A DNA stretch of 61,660 nt from Bacteroidota bacterium (GCA_947456185.1 CANGPW010000004.1:1-61660); one strand, 5' to 3'. Shown: positions 17,581 to 27,300, numbered from the stretch's first letter. Made by a program: numbers and translations. Notes: a model not told the origin generated them from the sequence alone.

Positions 17581-18810
17581 TTAAGTGCTTATAAAATTAT
17601 TATTTTTTGAATCTATGTTATCGTTTTCTTCTTCTTTGTTTTCTACTTCTATAAATCGGCTTACACTCATAATTAAACCCAAAGTTATGAATGTAAAAAT
17701 CAATGAAGTTCCACCTTTACTTACCAATGGTAATGTTAAACCAGTAACAGGAAGTAAACCAACTGCTACTGCCATATTTATTAATGCCTGTAACACAAAC
17801 TGAAATGACAACCCTACTGCTATTAATGCTCCAAAAGCCTTAGGAGCTTTCTTAATAATATTAACTGTTCTATACATAAATATGAGGTATAATATCAACA
17901 TAATTATTCCTAAAATCATTCCATATTCTTCTATAATAATTGCAAAAATAAAATCAGCATAAGCTTCAGGTAAAAAATTTCGTTCAATACTTTGTCCGGG
18001 GCCAATTCCAAAAAGTCCACCAGATGCAATTGCAATTTTTGCATGATCGGCTTGAAAATTATTTTCGTTTCTTACTTCAATATTAGCTCCGGTTTTTTTA
18101 CTAGTATCGGTTTTAGCAACAAAAGTTTTAATTCGTCCTTGCCAGGTTTCCATTCTGCCCATTTTACTAATAATGGTAACTGGGGTTAAAAACAAAAACA
18201 ATCCAAATAACACTCCAATAAAGATTGAAACACCTCCTATTTTTAACAAGTAAATTACCTTTACTCTGCCCAAAAAAAGCATTAAAAAACAAGTTACAAA
18301 TAGCATCAAAGCCGTACTTAAATTATCTTTACCAATAAGCACACAAGTGACAGTAATATGTCCAAGTAAAGGATAAATTACGCCTTTCATATCGTCTAAA
18401 TTATCTTTATGTTTTGCTAAAGTTCTGATGGTATAAAGCAAAATAGCTACTTTAGAAAAATCGGAAGATTGAAAAGTAAAAATGCCAAATGAAATCCACC
18501 GTTTAGCTCCGTTAATAGTAACGCCAAAAAGTATGGTTGCTATTAATAATGCATAAGAAATATAGAGCAGAAACTTTGCAATTCCCATAAAATTTTTATA
18601 GTGAATGGTATGCAAATATAGCATGATGACAAAACCAATAAATATATAAAAACCATGCTGTAATAAATATAAAAATGCACTGCTTTGGTTTTTGTAAGCT
18701 AACCAACTTACCGAACTATAAACCGCCAACAAACCCCATAGCGACAGCATCATAATGATGAGCCACATGGCCTTATCGCCTTTAGGTTTTAAAAATTGGG
18801 TAATGGTCAT
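17581..18810 (-). CDS. ftsW: SEDS peptidoglycan glycosyltransferase FtsW
   Basis: Polytopic SEDS glycan polymerase that works with FtsI at the septum. 409 residues with about ten hydrophobic helices. Typical motifs: N-terminal AVYSSVSWLAY, the NGAKRWISFGIFTFQSSDFSKVA block, and the C-terminal GLLPVTGLTLPLVSKGGTSLIFTFITLGLI signature. The large extracytoplasmic loop between TM7 and TM8 (GRIKTFVAK ... QADHAKIAIASGGLFGIGPGQS) carries the presumed catalytic Asp of SEDS enzymes. Position in the dcw cluster favours FtsW over RodA. Separated from murD by 128 nt with two hairpins. Confidence 0.95.
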   Translation of the reverse strand: MTITQFLKPKGDKAMWLIIMMLSLWGLLAVYSSVSWLAYKNQSSAFLYLLQHGFYIFIGFVIMLYLHTIHYKNFMGIAKFLLYISYALLIATILFGVTINGAKRWISFGIFTFQSSDFSKVAILLYTIRTLAKHKDNLDDMKGVIYPLLGHITVTCVLIGKDNLSTALMLFVTCFLMLFLGRVKVIYLLKIGGVSIFIGVLFGLFLFLTPVTIISKMGRMETWQGRIKTFVAKTDTSKKTGANIEVRNENNFQADHAKIAIASGGLFGIGPGQSIERNFLPEAYADFIFAIIIEEYGMILGIIMLILYLIFMYRTVNIIKKAPKAFGALIAVGLSFQFVLQALINMAVAVGLLPVTGLTLPLVSKGGTSLIFTFITLGLIMSVSRFIEVENKEEENDNIDSKNNNFIST

Positions 18811-18836
18811 ATTTTATTTTATTTCTTAGCATTTCA

Positions 18837-18854
18837 GTTGGTGATAACACCAAC
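18837..18854. repeat. REP-like hairpin
   Basis: GTTGGTG-ATAA-CACCAAC, a perfect 7-bp stem with a 4-nt loop, followed by CGAGGG. Resembles short intergenic palindromes I associate with Bacteroidota genomes; possibly of the REP/RAYT type, but no such transposase is in this window. Confidence 0.6.
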
Positions 18855-18881
18855 CGAGGGCAGATTTATATATTTTGGAAT

Positions 18882-18907
18882 AAAAAGTCTGTGCAAGCAG
18901 ACTTTTT
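18882..18907 (-). terminator. hairpin between murD and ftsW, possible attenuator
   Basis: AAAAAGTCTG / CAGACTTTTT, perfect 10-bp stem with 6-nt loop. Terminal A/T pairs give a five-T arm on the minus strand but no T-run beyond it, so termination would be partial at most. Lies inside the dcw operon. Confidence 0.5.
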
Positions 18908-18938
18908 AAAAATCCGATTTGATTGATTTTTATTTTTA

Positions 18939-20282
18939 CTATAAACTTTTAACTGCATTTTTGAACATGCGTCCACGTTCTTCATAGTTTTTAAACAAAT
19001 CGAATGAAGCGCACGCTGGCGATAACAATACACATTCGCCAGTTTTTGCAAATTGCTTTGCAACCAAAACTGCTTCATTAGCACTGGTAGTATTAACTAT
19101 AAAATCTACGTCTTTAGCAAAGGCCTCATGAATTTTTGAATTGTCTAATCCCATGCATACTATCATTCTCACTTTGTCTTTCACTAATTCTTTCAGCATG
19201 GAATAATCATTGCCTTTGTCGGTTCCACCTGCAATCCAAACTACTGGCTTATCCATACATTCTAATGCATACCAAGCAGCATTTACATTGGTTGCTTTTG
19301 AATCGTTAATAAATTGGATTCCATCTACAGTAGCTACATTTTCTAATCTATGTTCTACATTTTTAAAATCAGTTAACGCTTCGCGAATAACTTCATTTTT
19401 AATTTCTAGCGCTTTACCAATTAGGGCAGCAGCCAATGAGTTGTAGGTATTGTGTTTACCTCTTAATGCAAGTTGTGTTGTTGACATGGTGAATGGGTTT
19501 AATTGATTGTTTGAAATTTGCACGTATATGTTTCCATCCATTACAGTTGCACCAGCTGCAAGACTGGGATTAAACGAGAATGGAAGCATTTGTGCTTTTG
19601 TTATTGATTGTTGCAAGTTTTTTGTTGTTAATTCATCATCGGCACAATAAATAAAATAGTCAGCTTTAGTTTGATTCTGTGTGATTCTGAATTTTGAGTT
19701 GATATAATTTTGTATATCGTAATTGTATCTGTCTAAATGATCGGGAGTAATGTTGGTGAGCACCGCAACATTTGCATGAAATGCATACATATCATCTAAT
19801 TGAAAGCTACTAATTTCTAATACAAAATAGTCGTATTTTTTTTCAGCAACTAAGCGTGCAAAACCCACGCCTATATTGCCTCCGCAAGCCACATTTAGTC
19901 CTGCTTTTTGTAATAAATGATACACCAATGATGTTACTGTTGTTTTGCCATTTGTGCCAGTTATGGCAATGATAAATGCGTTGGTATATCGCGAAGCAAA
20001 TTCTATTTCACTAATAATAGAAATATTCAAAGAACGTAGCTTTTGAATCAGCTCATTTTTTTCGGGAATTCCCGGACTTTTTATGATTTCATCAGCATTT
20101 AAAATAAGTGTTTCTGTATGTTGTAATTCTTCAAAAGCAATGGTATGCTGTTGCAATTCCTCTTTGTATTTTTGAGGAATAGCACCTTTGTCTGACACAA
20201 ACACATCAAAGCCAAATTTCTTAGCTAAAATTGCTGCACCAGTTCCGCTTTCACCGCTTCCAAGTATTACTATTCGTTTCAT
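18939..20282 (-). CDS. murD: UDP-N-acetylmuramoylalanine--D-glutamate ligase
   Basis: Mur ligase adding D-Glu to UDP-MurNAc-L-Ala. 447 residues: N-terminal domain with VILGSGESGTGAAILA, IKSPGIP (UDP-binding), P-loop GTNGKTT at 109-115, NITPDHLDRY, and C-terminal NDSKATNVNAAWYALE and LLSPACASFDLFKNYEERGRMFK, all diagnostic for MurD. 96 nt separate it from mraY; that spacer contains direct repeats. Confidence 0.97.
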   Translation of the reverse strand: MKRIVILGSGESGTGAAILAKKFGFDVFVSDKGAIPQKYKEELQQHTIAFEELQHTETLILNADEIIKSPGIPEKNELIQKLRSLNISIISEIEFASRYTNAFIIAITGTNGKTTVTSLVYHLLQKAGLNVACGGNIGVGFARLVAEKKYDYFVLEISSFQLDDMYAFHANVAVLTNITPDHLDRYNYDIQNYINSKFRITQNQTKADYFIYCADDELTTKNLQQSITKAQMLPFSFNPSLAAGATVMDGNIYVQISNNQLNPFTMSTTQLALRGKHNTYNSLAAALIGKALEIKNEVIREALTDFKNVEHRLENVATVDGIQFINDSKATNVNAAWYALECMDKPVVWIAGGTDKGNDYSMLKELVKDKVRMIVCMGLDNSKIHEAFAKDVDFIVNTTSANEAVLVAKQFAKTGECVLLSPACASFDLFKNYEERGRMFKNAVKSL

Positions 20283-20293
20283 TTTTTAGATTA

Positions 20294-20319
20294 TAGTACT
20301 TAGTTTTTAGTACTTAGTT
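20294..20319. repeat. direct repeat TAGTACTTAGTT in the mraY-murD spacer
   Basis: Two perfect 12-bp copies at 20294-20305 and 20308-20319. The same word occurs before rsmH (26640-26687) and, on the other strand, before gldF (30046-30080). Confidence 0.85.
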
Positions 20320-20378
20320 ATTGTTTGTTACTGTTTAAATAAATCACAATTCAAAAATCCTAAATCAAAAATCAGTTG

Positions 20379-21647
20379 CTATCTAACCTTTAAAGTAATT
20401 ATTGTGATTATGGCTAACATGATTCCGATAATCCAAAAACGGGTTACTATTTTTGACTCATGGAAACCTAATTTCTGATAATGATGATGCAAAGGTGACA
20501 TTTTAAAAAGTCGGTTTGCTTTGGCAAACTCAATTCCGTGTTTACGCTTTTGATATTTGAAATAATAAACTTGTAAAATCACTGATAAATTTTCTACTAA
20601 AAACACGCCACATAATATTGGAATCAATAATTCTTTGCGAACCATGATAGCGAATACTGCAATTATTCCGCCTAATGACAATGAACCAGTATCGCCCATG
20701 AACACTTGAGCGGGAAATGCATTGTACCATAAAAAACCAACACAAGCTCCTACCAATGCACCACCAAAAATTACCATTTCGCCAAGGTTAGGAATGTACA
20801 TTACACCTAAATAATCAGAAAAAACTAAGTTGCCACTTACATAAGCAAAAAGACTTAATACCAATGCAATAATTGCGGTAATTCCCGCAGCCAAACCGTC
20901 AATTCCATCGGTTATATTTGCTCCATTTGAAACCGCGGTGATAATGAAAGTTACTACTACTAAAAACAATAAATAATTATACTCTTCAAAGCCATTCCAA
21001 ATCCAACTTAACAAATATTTATAATCAAACTCAGTAGATTTAAAGAATGGAATAGTCGTGGTTGTAGCTTTCTCGTCTTGCGAGTACATAATTTGTCCGT
21101 CAATCACAGTTTGAGTTAAATGATTGGCTTGAATAAATTCTGTTGTTACATCTTGCGGCTTAAAAAATTCTTTGGTTTTTACATGTTGGTTATAATACAA
21201 AGTAGTAGCTACAATTACACTTATTCCAACTTGACCTACAATTTTAAATCTGCCCGCAAGTCCTTCTTTGTTCTTTTTAAATACTTTTATATAATCGTCT
21301 AAAAAGCCTACTAAACCTAACCAAATGGTAGTTATTACTGCTAAAATTATATATACATTATTGATTCGAGCAAATAATAATGTAGGCAATAAAATAGCAG
21401 CCAAAATTATTAAACCACCCATGGTTGGTGTTCCAACTTTTGCTTTTTCGCCTGCTAATCCTAAATCACGAATTTCATCAGCTACTTGTAAACTACGTAA
21501 TTTTGCAATTAAAGTTTTACCATAAACCATAGAAATAGTTAACGATAAAATAATGGCAATAGCTGCTCTGAATGAAATGTATTGAAACATTCCCGCTCCA
21601 GGGAAATTAAAGGTTTTATCTAAGTAATCAAATAAGTAATACAGCAT
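20379..21647 (-). CDS. mraY: phospho-N-acetylmuramoyl-pentapeptide-transferase
   Basis: Membrane enzyme transferring phospho-MurNAc-pentapeptide to undecaprenyl phosphate (lipid I). 422 residues, longer than the usual 360 because of a roughly 55-residue insertion between TM4 and TM5 (about 150-205, [20 protein letters not shown] onward), which I associate with Bacteroidota MraY. Motifs: GTPTMGG near the N-terminus, [41 protein letters not shown] and the C-terminal [23 protein letters not shown]. Ten hydrophobic helices expected. Confidence 0.96.
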   Translation of the reverse strand: MLYYLFDYLDKTFNFPGAGMFQYISFRAAIAIILSLTISMVYGKTLIAKLRSLQVADEIRDLGLAGEKAKVGTPTMGGLIILAAILLPTLLFARINNVYIILAVITTIWLGLVGFLDDYIKVFKKNKEGLAGRFKIVGQVGISVIVATTLYYNQHVKTKEFFKPQDVTTEFIQANHLTQTVIDGQIMYSQDEKATTTTIPFFKSTEFDYKYLLSWIWNGFEEYNYLLFLVVVTFIITAVSNGANITDGIDGLAAGITAIIALVLSLFAYVSGNLVFSDYLGVMYIPNLGEMVIFGGALVGACVGFLWYNAFPAQVFMGDTGSLSLGGIIAVFAIMVRKELLIPILCGVFLVENLSVILQVYYFKYQKRKHGIEFAKANRLFKMSPLHHHYQKLGFHESKIVTRFWIIGIMLAIITIITLKVR

Positions 21648-21693
21648 AATCTTGTTGTTTATTTGTGTTTATTTTTTAGTTTTAAAATTCTAT

Positions 21694-23157
21694 TTATTGC
21701 ATTAATTCAAACATTTCTTTCAATATTTCTTTATCATCAAAATGATGTTTTACGCCATTTATTTCTTGATAAGTTTCGTGGCCTTTTCCTGCTACCAAAA
21801 TAATATCGCCTTTATTGGCCATGCCAACAGCTGCTTTTATTGCTTCTTTTCTGTTGGTGATTCTCAATGTTTTTTTATAATGAACAGGATCAACACCTTT
21901 TTGCATTTCGTTTATAATAATTTCAGGATCTTCATTTCTAGGATTATCAGAAGTGAAAATTACTTTGTTACTCAACTTAGTGGCAACATCTGCCATTAAA
22001 GGTCTTTTGGTAGCATCTCTATTGCCACCGCAACCAACTACAGTTATTAATTGTTCATTATTTGTTCTAACGCCATTAATAGTTGCAAGTACATTTTTTA
22101 ATGCATCTGGTGTGTGCGCATAATCAACAATTGCAACAATTCCATTAGTAGATTTTATTAAATCAAAACGTCCATTTACCGAACTTAAACTCGATAAAAG
22201 TGTAATGATTTCCTTTTTTTCTTTTCCTAATAAAAATGCTGCACCATAAACAGCTAATAAATTATACGCATTAAACTCCCCTACTAATCTAAACCAAGCC
22301 TCGTCACCATTCATGTTTAAAAGCATTCCATCAAAATCGGCTTCCATAATTTTTACTTTAAAATCGGCCATCGATTTTAAAGAATAAGTGTAACGAGTAG
22401 CTTTGGTATTTTGAAGCATGACCATGCCATTTTTATCATCTTTATTGGTCAATGCAAATGCATCATCATTTACATCGTCAAATAGTTTTTTCTTAGCTTT
22501 TATGTAATTATCAAATGTTACATGATAATCCAAATGGTCGTGGGTGATATTGGTAAATAATACCCCTGTAAAATGCAATCCTTTTATTCTATTTTGGTCA
22601 ATGGCATGTGAGCTAGCTTCCATAAAACAATATTCACAACCAGATTCCAACATTTGTTGTAAAAGTTCATTTATTCTTATAGAATCAGGCGTAGTGTGTG
22701 TACTTGGAATAACTGTTTCATTGATTTGATTTTGAACAGTAGAAAGCAAACCAACATGATGTCCAAACTTGCGAAACAAACTAAATAACAAACTAGCAAC
22801 GGTGGTTTTTCCATTGGTTCCAGTTACTGCTACTAATATTAATTTTTTAGAAGGATGATTATAAAATTCTGCTGCCATTAAAGCCATAGCTTCACTGGTA
22901 TTTGTAACTTGAATAAATGCAATTTCTGAATTTATCTCAGCTGGTAAAACCTGACAAACAATGGCTTTACATCCTTTTTCAATTACATTAGCAATATAAT
23001 TATGTCCGTCAACTTGCGTTCCTTTTATAGCAAAAAATACAGCATCAGTAGTTACATTTCTAGAATCATAAGTAAGCAAAGAAATTTCATTCTCCATGTT
23101 TCCATGAACTGAAATTGTTTGAACTGATTGAATAAGATGTGCTAATTTTTTTGCCAT
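21694..23157 (-). CDS. murE: UDP-MurNAc-L-alanyl-D-glutamate--2,6-diaminopimelate ligase
   Basis: Mur ligase adding the third stem residue. 487 residues; P-loop GTNGKTT at 113-119, THDHLDYH, and at about residue 403 the DNPRNEDP motif, whose DNPR selects meso-diaminopimelate over L-Lys. The wall is therefore predicted to be A1gamma type, normal for Gram-negatives. The VDYAHTPDALKNVL motif is also clear. Starts 4 nt after the ftsI stop; translational coupling is likely. Confidence 0.97.
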   Translation of the reverse strand: MAKKLAHLIQSVQTISVHGNMENEISLLTYDSRNVTTDAVFFAIKGTQVDGHNYIANVIEKGCKAIVCQVLPAEINSEIAFIQVTNTSEAMALMAAEFYNHPSKKLILVAVTGTNGKTTVASLLFSLFRKFGHHVGLLSTVQNQINETVIPSTHTTPDSIRINELLQQMLESGCEYCFMEASSHAIDQNRIKGLHFTGVLFTNITHDHLDYHVTFDNYIKAKKKLFDDVNDDAFALTNKDDKNGMVMLQNTKATRYTYSLKSMADFKVKIMEADFDGMLLNMNGDEAWFRLVGEFNAYNLLAVYGAAFLLGKEKKEIITLLSSLSSVNGRFDLIKSTNGIVAIVDYAHTPDALKNVLATINGVRTNNEQLITVVGCGGNRDATKRPLMADVATKLSNKVIFTSDNPRNEDPEIIINEMQKGVDPVHYKKTLRITNRKEAIKAAVGMANKGDIILVAGKGHETYQEINGVKHHFDDKEILKEMFELMQ

Positions 23158-23161
23158 AAAA

Positions 23162-25297
23162 CTATCCTAAAATTAAATTTACTTTTGAACCTTTGCTTAA
23201 AACTGAACCTGCTTTTAGAGATTGTTGTTTTACTCTTCCAAATCCATTGATACTTACTTTTAAACCTTTACTTTCTAATAAGTACGTGGCATCTTTTGCC
23301 GACATTCCTTTAACGTCTGGCATTTGCTTGGCAACATTTATTACAGGAAATAGTGATAAAGCATTGTCTTTTTGTTGAATTTTCAACCAATTTGTTTCCA
23401 TGTCATTGATGGAATCATTTTCTAAATGCGATGAAATTCCAACTTCATCTAAAATGGTTTTTACATTTTCTTTATACGCCTTGCTTACTTGTGGCAAATC
23501 GCTTGAAAAAGAAGTGTAAGTTTCTCTTACATCCTTATGAATATTGGTAGTGGTTGCATATATTTTATTTGCTAAATCTTTAAAAACCGGCAAAGCCAAT
23601 TGTGCGCCATAAATCATGCTTCCTTGCGGACGAATAACTACTACGTAACAACTGTATTTTGGTTTTTCGGCAGGAAAATAGCCACACCAAGAAGCTCTAT
23701 AAACCTTGGCTCCACCTTGAAAAAAATCTTCCCCTTTTTGAATAATTGCAGTGCCTGTTTTACCCGCAAATGTGTATGGTAAATTAGCATTTTCTTTATT
23801 GTAACCAGTACCATTTTTTACCACACCTTCCATCATGTTTTTTAATTGAGTAACGGTACTGTTTTTACAAATTTGTTTATTTATTACTTGCGTTTTAAAT
23901 TCCTTTTCAACCTTTCCCGCTTTCATAATTGTTTTAACAAAATATGGATTTACCATGACTCCATTATTTGCAATGGCATTATAAACAGTAAGTATTTGTA
24001 ATGGTGTTAATGAAATTCCATAACCTCTGCTAATGGCCGACAAATCACTCTTACTCCATTCCTTACTTTTTGGTTTTAAAAATATTGGAGCTTGCGCACC
24101 TAACATTTGTAAATTCAAATTTTTGTTCAAACCAATTTTATCTAAAAATTCATAATGCATACTTGGGTTTCTATCGTAGTATTTTGCTATTTGCTTTGCA
24201 AAAGCCACATTCGATGACATTTCAAAAGCTTGTTGCATATTTAATTCTAGGTAACTGTGAGAGTCTTCCACCAACCTGCCATAAACCATTGCTTTACCAC
24301 CTTCTACATTTACTGTACTTGCGGGAGTAACAAAACCATTGTCTAACAAACTCATCATGGTTACTAATTTAAAGGTAGAACCTGGCTGCATTCTGGTTCT
24401 AATAGCATCGTTTAAACTTTCCTCATAAGTACCATCAGCTTTTCTAGTAAGGTTAGCAATGGCCTTAATTTCACCCGTTTCCACTTCCATTAAAATGGCT
24501 GTTCCACGCATTGCCATGTTATTTTGCAAAACCTTTAAAAGCGATTGTTGTGCCACATCTTGTAAGTTGATGTCTATAGTTGAAATAATATCGCAACCAT
24601 TTTCAGCTTCTTCTTTTTCTTCATTATTGATTGGAACATATACGCCACCAGAAACTCTTTGGGTTAATTGAACTCCATTTTTTCCGGATAAATAATCATT
24701 GAAAAAACCTTCTAAACCTACAAACTTTTTGGCCTCTTCATTTACAAAACCAATTGTTCTAAATGCCAATGATTGAAATGGTTTTACTCTTGTTGATCTA
24801 TCTTTTATAATTAAGCCGCCAGTAATTTTTCCTATTCTAAATAACGGAAATTTTTTTACGCGTAAAATCTGTTGGTGACTTACTCTTTTCTTTAAAAAAT
24901 AATATCCATTTCTACTGCTTCTTACATTTTTAAAAATGGTTTTATATTCACCTGCTGTTTTATCATTAAACTCATTGCTAAAGCAATACGACAATGAATC
25001 AATGTATTTATCAAAAGTATCTTTTACCGAAAATGATGGTGCGGTGGCATCTATAATAATATCGTAAATAGGTAATGAAGTAGAAAGTAATGAACCATTA
25101 CAATCAAAAATATTTCCTCTAATGGCATCTATTTTTTGTTTTTTTATTGAATATTCAGTGGCTTCTTTTTTCCATTTTTTAGCTTCATTGAATTGAATAT
25201 TATAAACATAATAAATAATTGCGCAAGCAAATACAAGCATAAATCCAAATATGGTTAATGTGCGAAATAGTATTGTTTTACGTGCGTTAATTGCCAT
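23162..25297 (-). CDS. ftsI: septal penicillin-binding protein (FtsI/PBP3 type) with PASTA domain
   Basis: Class B transpeptidase cross-linking septal peptidoglycan. 711 residues: short N-terminus, one TM helix (about 10-32), dimerisation domain starting AIRGNIFDCNGSLL, and transpeptidase domain with SxxK at 307-310 (PGSTFK), SxN at 361-363 (SSN) and KTG at 513-515 (AGKTGTA). The last 60 residues form one PASTA domain (PDVKGMSAKDATYLLESKGL), about 100 residues longer than E. coli FtsI, as is usual in Bacteroidota. Stop 4 nt before murE, start 3 nt after ftsL. Confidence 0.96.
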   Translation of the reverse strand: MAINARKTILFRTLTIFGFMLVFACAIIYYVYNIQFNEAKKWKKEATEYSIKKQKIDAIRGNIFDCNGSLLSTSLPIYDIIIDATAPSFSVKDTFDKYIDSLSYCFSNEFNDKTAGEYKTIFKNVRSSRNGYYFLKKRVSHQQILRVKKFPLFRIGKITGGLIIKDRSTRVKPFQSLAFRTIGFVNEEAKKFVGLEGFFNDYLSGKNGVQLTQRVSGGVYVPINNEEKEEAENGCDIISTIDINLQDVAQQSLLKVLQNNMAMRGTAILMEVETGEIKAIANLTRKADGTYEESLNDAIRTRMQPGSTFKLVTMMSLLDNGFVTPASTVNVEGGKAMVYGRLVEDSHSYLELNMQQAFEMSSNVAFAKQIAKYYDRNPSMHYEFLDKIGLNKNLNLQMLGAQAPIFLKPKSKEWSKSDLSAISRGYGISLTPLQILTVYNAIANNGVMVNPYFVKTIMKAGKVEKEFKTQVINKQICKNSTVTQLKNMMEGVVKNGTGYNKENANLPYTFAGKTGTAIIQKGEDFFQGGAKVYRASWCGYFPAEKPKYSCYVVVIRPQGSMIYGAQLALPVFKDLANKIYATTTNIHKDVRETYTSFSSDLPQVSKAYKENVKTILDEVGISSHLENDSINDMETNWLKIQQKDNALSLFPVINVAKQMPDVKGMSAKDATYLLESKGLKVSINGFGRVKQQSLKAGSVLSKGSKVNLILG

Positions 25298-25300
25298 TTT

Positions 25301-25714
25301 TTACTCTATTGTAATTTTTGTTGGAGGAACAACTGCTTCCTTCACATAATTTGTATCTTTTCCTATTCTGTTTTGAATACTGTATTCTTTTAATTTTTCA
25401 GCAATATTTGATTGCCTGCTGGCATTCATTATTTCACTTAAAATAATGATGTATTCATTCCTTAATTCTTTATTTTCTTTTGATAATTTATCAATTTTTT
25501 TATTCAATATATCATTGTTATGACTACTAAAAATAAGCACTCCTATTAAACAAAAACAAAATATTATAAATGGCAATTGATTGTAAAACATGTTTACATT
25601 CAGCTTGAAATCAATTTCAGACAAACGCTTCACGGCACCTTCAATTTGTGAAGTGTCGGGCTTTTTCTCTTCTTTAATTTCAGGCTCATCGCCAGTTATT
25701 ATTTTATTGCTCAC
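25301..25714 (-). CDS. ftsL: FtsL-like divisome protein
   Basis: Small bitopic protein, 137 residues: charged N-terminus of about 45 residues, one TM helix (about 46-64, PFIIFCFCLIGVLIFSS) and a periplasmic coiled coil (about 68-115, LNKKIDKLSKENKELRNEY). The fold and the position between rsmH and ftsI identify it as the FtsL equivalent, which binds FtsQ and activates FtsWI; sequence conservation in the family is low. The start is GTG at 25714: no in-frame ATG or better codon lies between the rsmH stop (15 nt upstream) and the TM segment. Confidence 0.82.
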   Translation of the reverse strand: MSNKIITGDEPEIKEEKKPDTSQIEGAVKRLSEIDFKLNVNMFYNQLPFIIFCFCLIGVLIFSSHNNDILNKKIDKLSKENKELRNEYIIILSEIMNASRQSNIAEKLKEYSIQNRIGKDTNYVKEAVVPPTKITIE

Positions 25715-25729
25715 TTATCATTTAGCTTT

Positions 25730-26629
25730 TTATAATCGTTCGGCAACTCTTAATTTTGCACTTCGCGACCTGTTATTTTCTTCTTGTTCTTTATCGGTGG
25801 CCACAGCTGCTTTTTTGTTCAATGGATTAAATGGACGATTGATATTTCCAAAGAAATCTTTTTCTAATTCACCCATTAAATTACCGCTGTTCATGTAGTT
25901 TTTTACCAATCTATCTTCTAACGAATGGTAACTCATGAACACCAGTCTTCCTTTTGGTTTCAGCAAACTGTCACATTGCAAAAGCATTTTTTCTAATACA
26001 TCTAACTCTTGGTTCACTTCTATTCTGATGGCTTGAAAAACTTGCGCATAAAACTTAAAGTCTTTAAACTTTGGCGCTGAACTTTTCAAAGCATCTTTTA
26101 ATTCACCTACAGTTTCAATGTCTTTTCCGGTGCGTGCCGCAATAATTTCGGCTGCTAATTTGCGCGATTGGTGCAACTCGCCATACTTATAAAATACATT
26201 TGCCAAAGCATCTGCTTTGTATTCATTAATTACTTTATGCGCACTTAATCGCTGACTTTGGCTCATGCGCATATCTAAAACTGCATCATCAAAACGAATA
26301 GAAAAACCGCGTTCTCCAATGTCAAATTGATGAGAAGAAACACCTAAATCGGCCAATAAACCATCTACTTTATCAAAGCCTTGGTATTGTACATGATTTT
26401 TCAAAAACTCAAAATTTTGATCTATAAAAATCAAACGATCATCCTTTATCAAATTACGTTTTGCATCTTCATCTTGATCAAAAGCTATCAATCTTCCTTT
26501 TTTACTTAACCTATCTAAAATAGCTTTACTATGTCCACCTCCACCATAAGTTACATCCACATAAATACCATCAGGATTGATGTTTAATCCTTCAAGGCAT
26601 TCGTTTAACATGACTGGGTTGTGGTACAT
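25730..26629 (-). CDS. rsmH: 16S rRNA m4C1402 N4-methyltransferase
   Basis: SAM-dependent methyltransferase modifying C1402 in the ribosomal P site (formerly MraW). 299 residues. Motifs: HNPVMLNECLEGL, SAM-binding VDVTYGGGGHSKAIL, LADLGVSSHQFD, GFSIRFDDAVLDMRM, QAIRIEVNQELD and SYHSLEDRLVKNYM. Typically second in dcw clusters. 172 nt downstream of mraZ; that spacer is full of repeats. Confidence 0.97.
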   Translation of the reverse strand: MYHNPVMLNECLEGLNINPDGIYVDVTYGGGGHSKAILDRLSKKGRLIAFDQDEDAKRNLIKDDRLIFIDQNFEFLKNHVQYQGFDKVDGLLADLGVSSHQFDIGERGFSIRFDDAVLDMRMSQSQRLSAHKVINEYKADALANVFYKYGELHQSRKLAAEIIAARTGKDIETVGELKDALKSSAPKFKDFKFYAQVFQAIRIEVNQELDVLEKMLLQCDSLLKPKGRLVFMSYHSLEDRLVKNYMNSGNLMGELEKDFFGNINRPFNPLNKKAAVATDKEQEENNRSRSAKLRVAERL

Positions 26630-26639
26630 TTTAGTTGAT

Positions 26640-26687
26640 AGTTGTTAGTTTTTAGTTTCTTAGTTTTTAGTACTTAGTACTTAGTTG
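26640..26687. repeat. word repeat TTAGTTTTTAGT / TAGTACTTAGT before rsmH
   Basis: Degenerate tandem of TTAGTTTTTAGTTTC and TTAGTACTTAGTAC words; same family as 20294-20319. Confidence 0.75.
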
Positions 26688-26726
26688 CATTTAATTCAAA
26701 ATTTTATTGGTCATTGTTACTTTTTT

Positions 26727-26747
26727 CCGTTGGCTAAAGCCAAACGG
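26727..26747. repeat. imperfect hairpin CCGTTGGC / GCCAAACGG
   Basis: Short stem (GGCT/AGCC core) in the mraZ-rsmH spacer, followed by GGCTATTCATCT; a closely similar GGCTGTTCATCT occurs at about 4061-4072 in the 3.9-4.4 kb gene-free stretch. Confidence 0.5.
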
Positions 26748-26775
26748 CTATTCATCTTTTGCTCATTGCACATGC

Positions 26776-26793
26776 CTCCCGATGCATCGGGAG
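26776..26793. repeat. perfect 18-bp palindrome CTCCCGATGCATCGGGAG
   Basis: Self-complementary, GC-rich sequence in an AT-rich spacer, of the CCCGAT..ATCGGG type seen repeatedly in Bacteroidota intergenic DNA. Confidence 0.85.
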
Positions 26794-26801
26794 CACATTG
26801 C

Positions 26802-27263
26802 CTATTGCTCATTGTTACTCCTTTTGCTCATTACTTCTTCGGCTAAAGCACTAAAGTCTTCTGGTTCGGCATTCAGCATGGTTTCATACTCTGTTTTACT
26901 CCATATTTCTACTTTATTGCCGTAGGCTAACAAAACAATTTCGCCTTTTAAGTTTGCATACTCTTGTAATGGTTTTGGTAATAAAACACGACTTGCAGTA
27001 TCCATGTCTAATTTACTTGCACCACGCAAAAAGTAGCGTTTAAATTCTCTTTCCTTTTTTATATAATCACTTAGTTTATTTATTTCTCCTGCTATGTTAT
27101 CCCATTCGTTTGCGGGATACATGACACAGCATTTTTCAAAACCACGATTGATAAAAAAAGAATCCTTAGCCTCCACAGGAAGTTGCTTTTTCAATGCTGC
27201 AGGAATTATCAACCTGCCTTTAGCATCTATTTTACATTCATATTCTCCGTGTAGGTTTATCAT
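26802..27263 (-). CDS. mraZ: transcriptional regulator MraZ
   Basis: AbrB-fold regulator that binds repeats in its own promoter and represses the dcw operon. 153 residues: two SpoVT/AbrB domains, the first with GEYECKIDAKGRLIIPAALK and the second with GASKLDMDTASRVLLPKPLQEYA. The last dozen codons (EVMSKRSNNEQ) are written in the spacer words ATGAGCAA and CAATGAGCAATAGGCAATG, which continue past the stop codon, so the C-terminal tail appears to have grown from a word repeat. First gene of the cluster; its operator boxes are at 27301-27330. Confidence 0.96.
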   Translation of the reverse strand: MINLHGEYECKIDAKGRLIIPAALKKQLPVEAKDSFFINRGFEKCCVMYPANEWDNIAGEINKLSDYIKKEREFKRYFLRGASKLDMDTASRVLLPKPLQEYANLKGEIVLLAYGNKVEIWSKTEYETMLNAEPEDFSALAEEVMSKRSNNEQ

Positions 27264-27300
27264 TTTTTTTTCTTACAACGCTGTAAAAATAAAACAAAAA

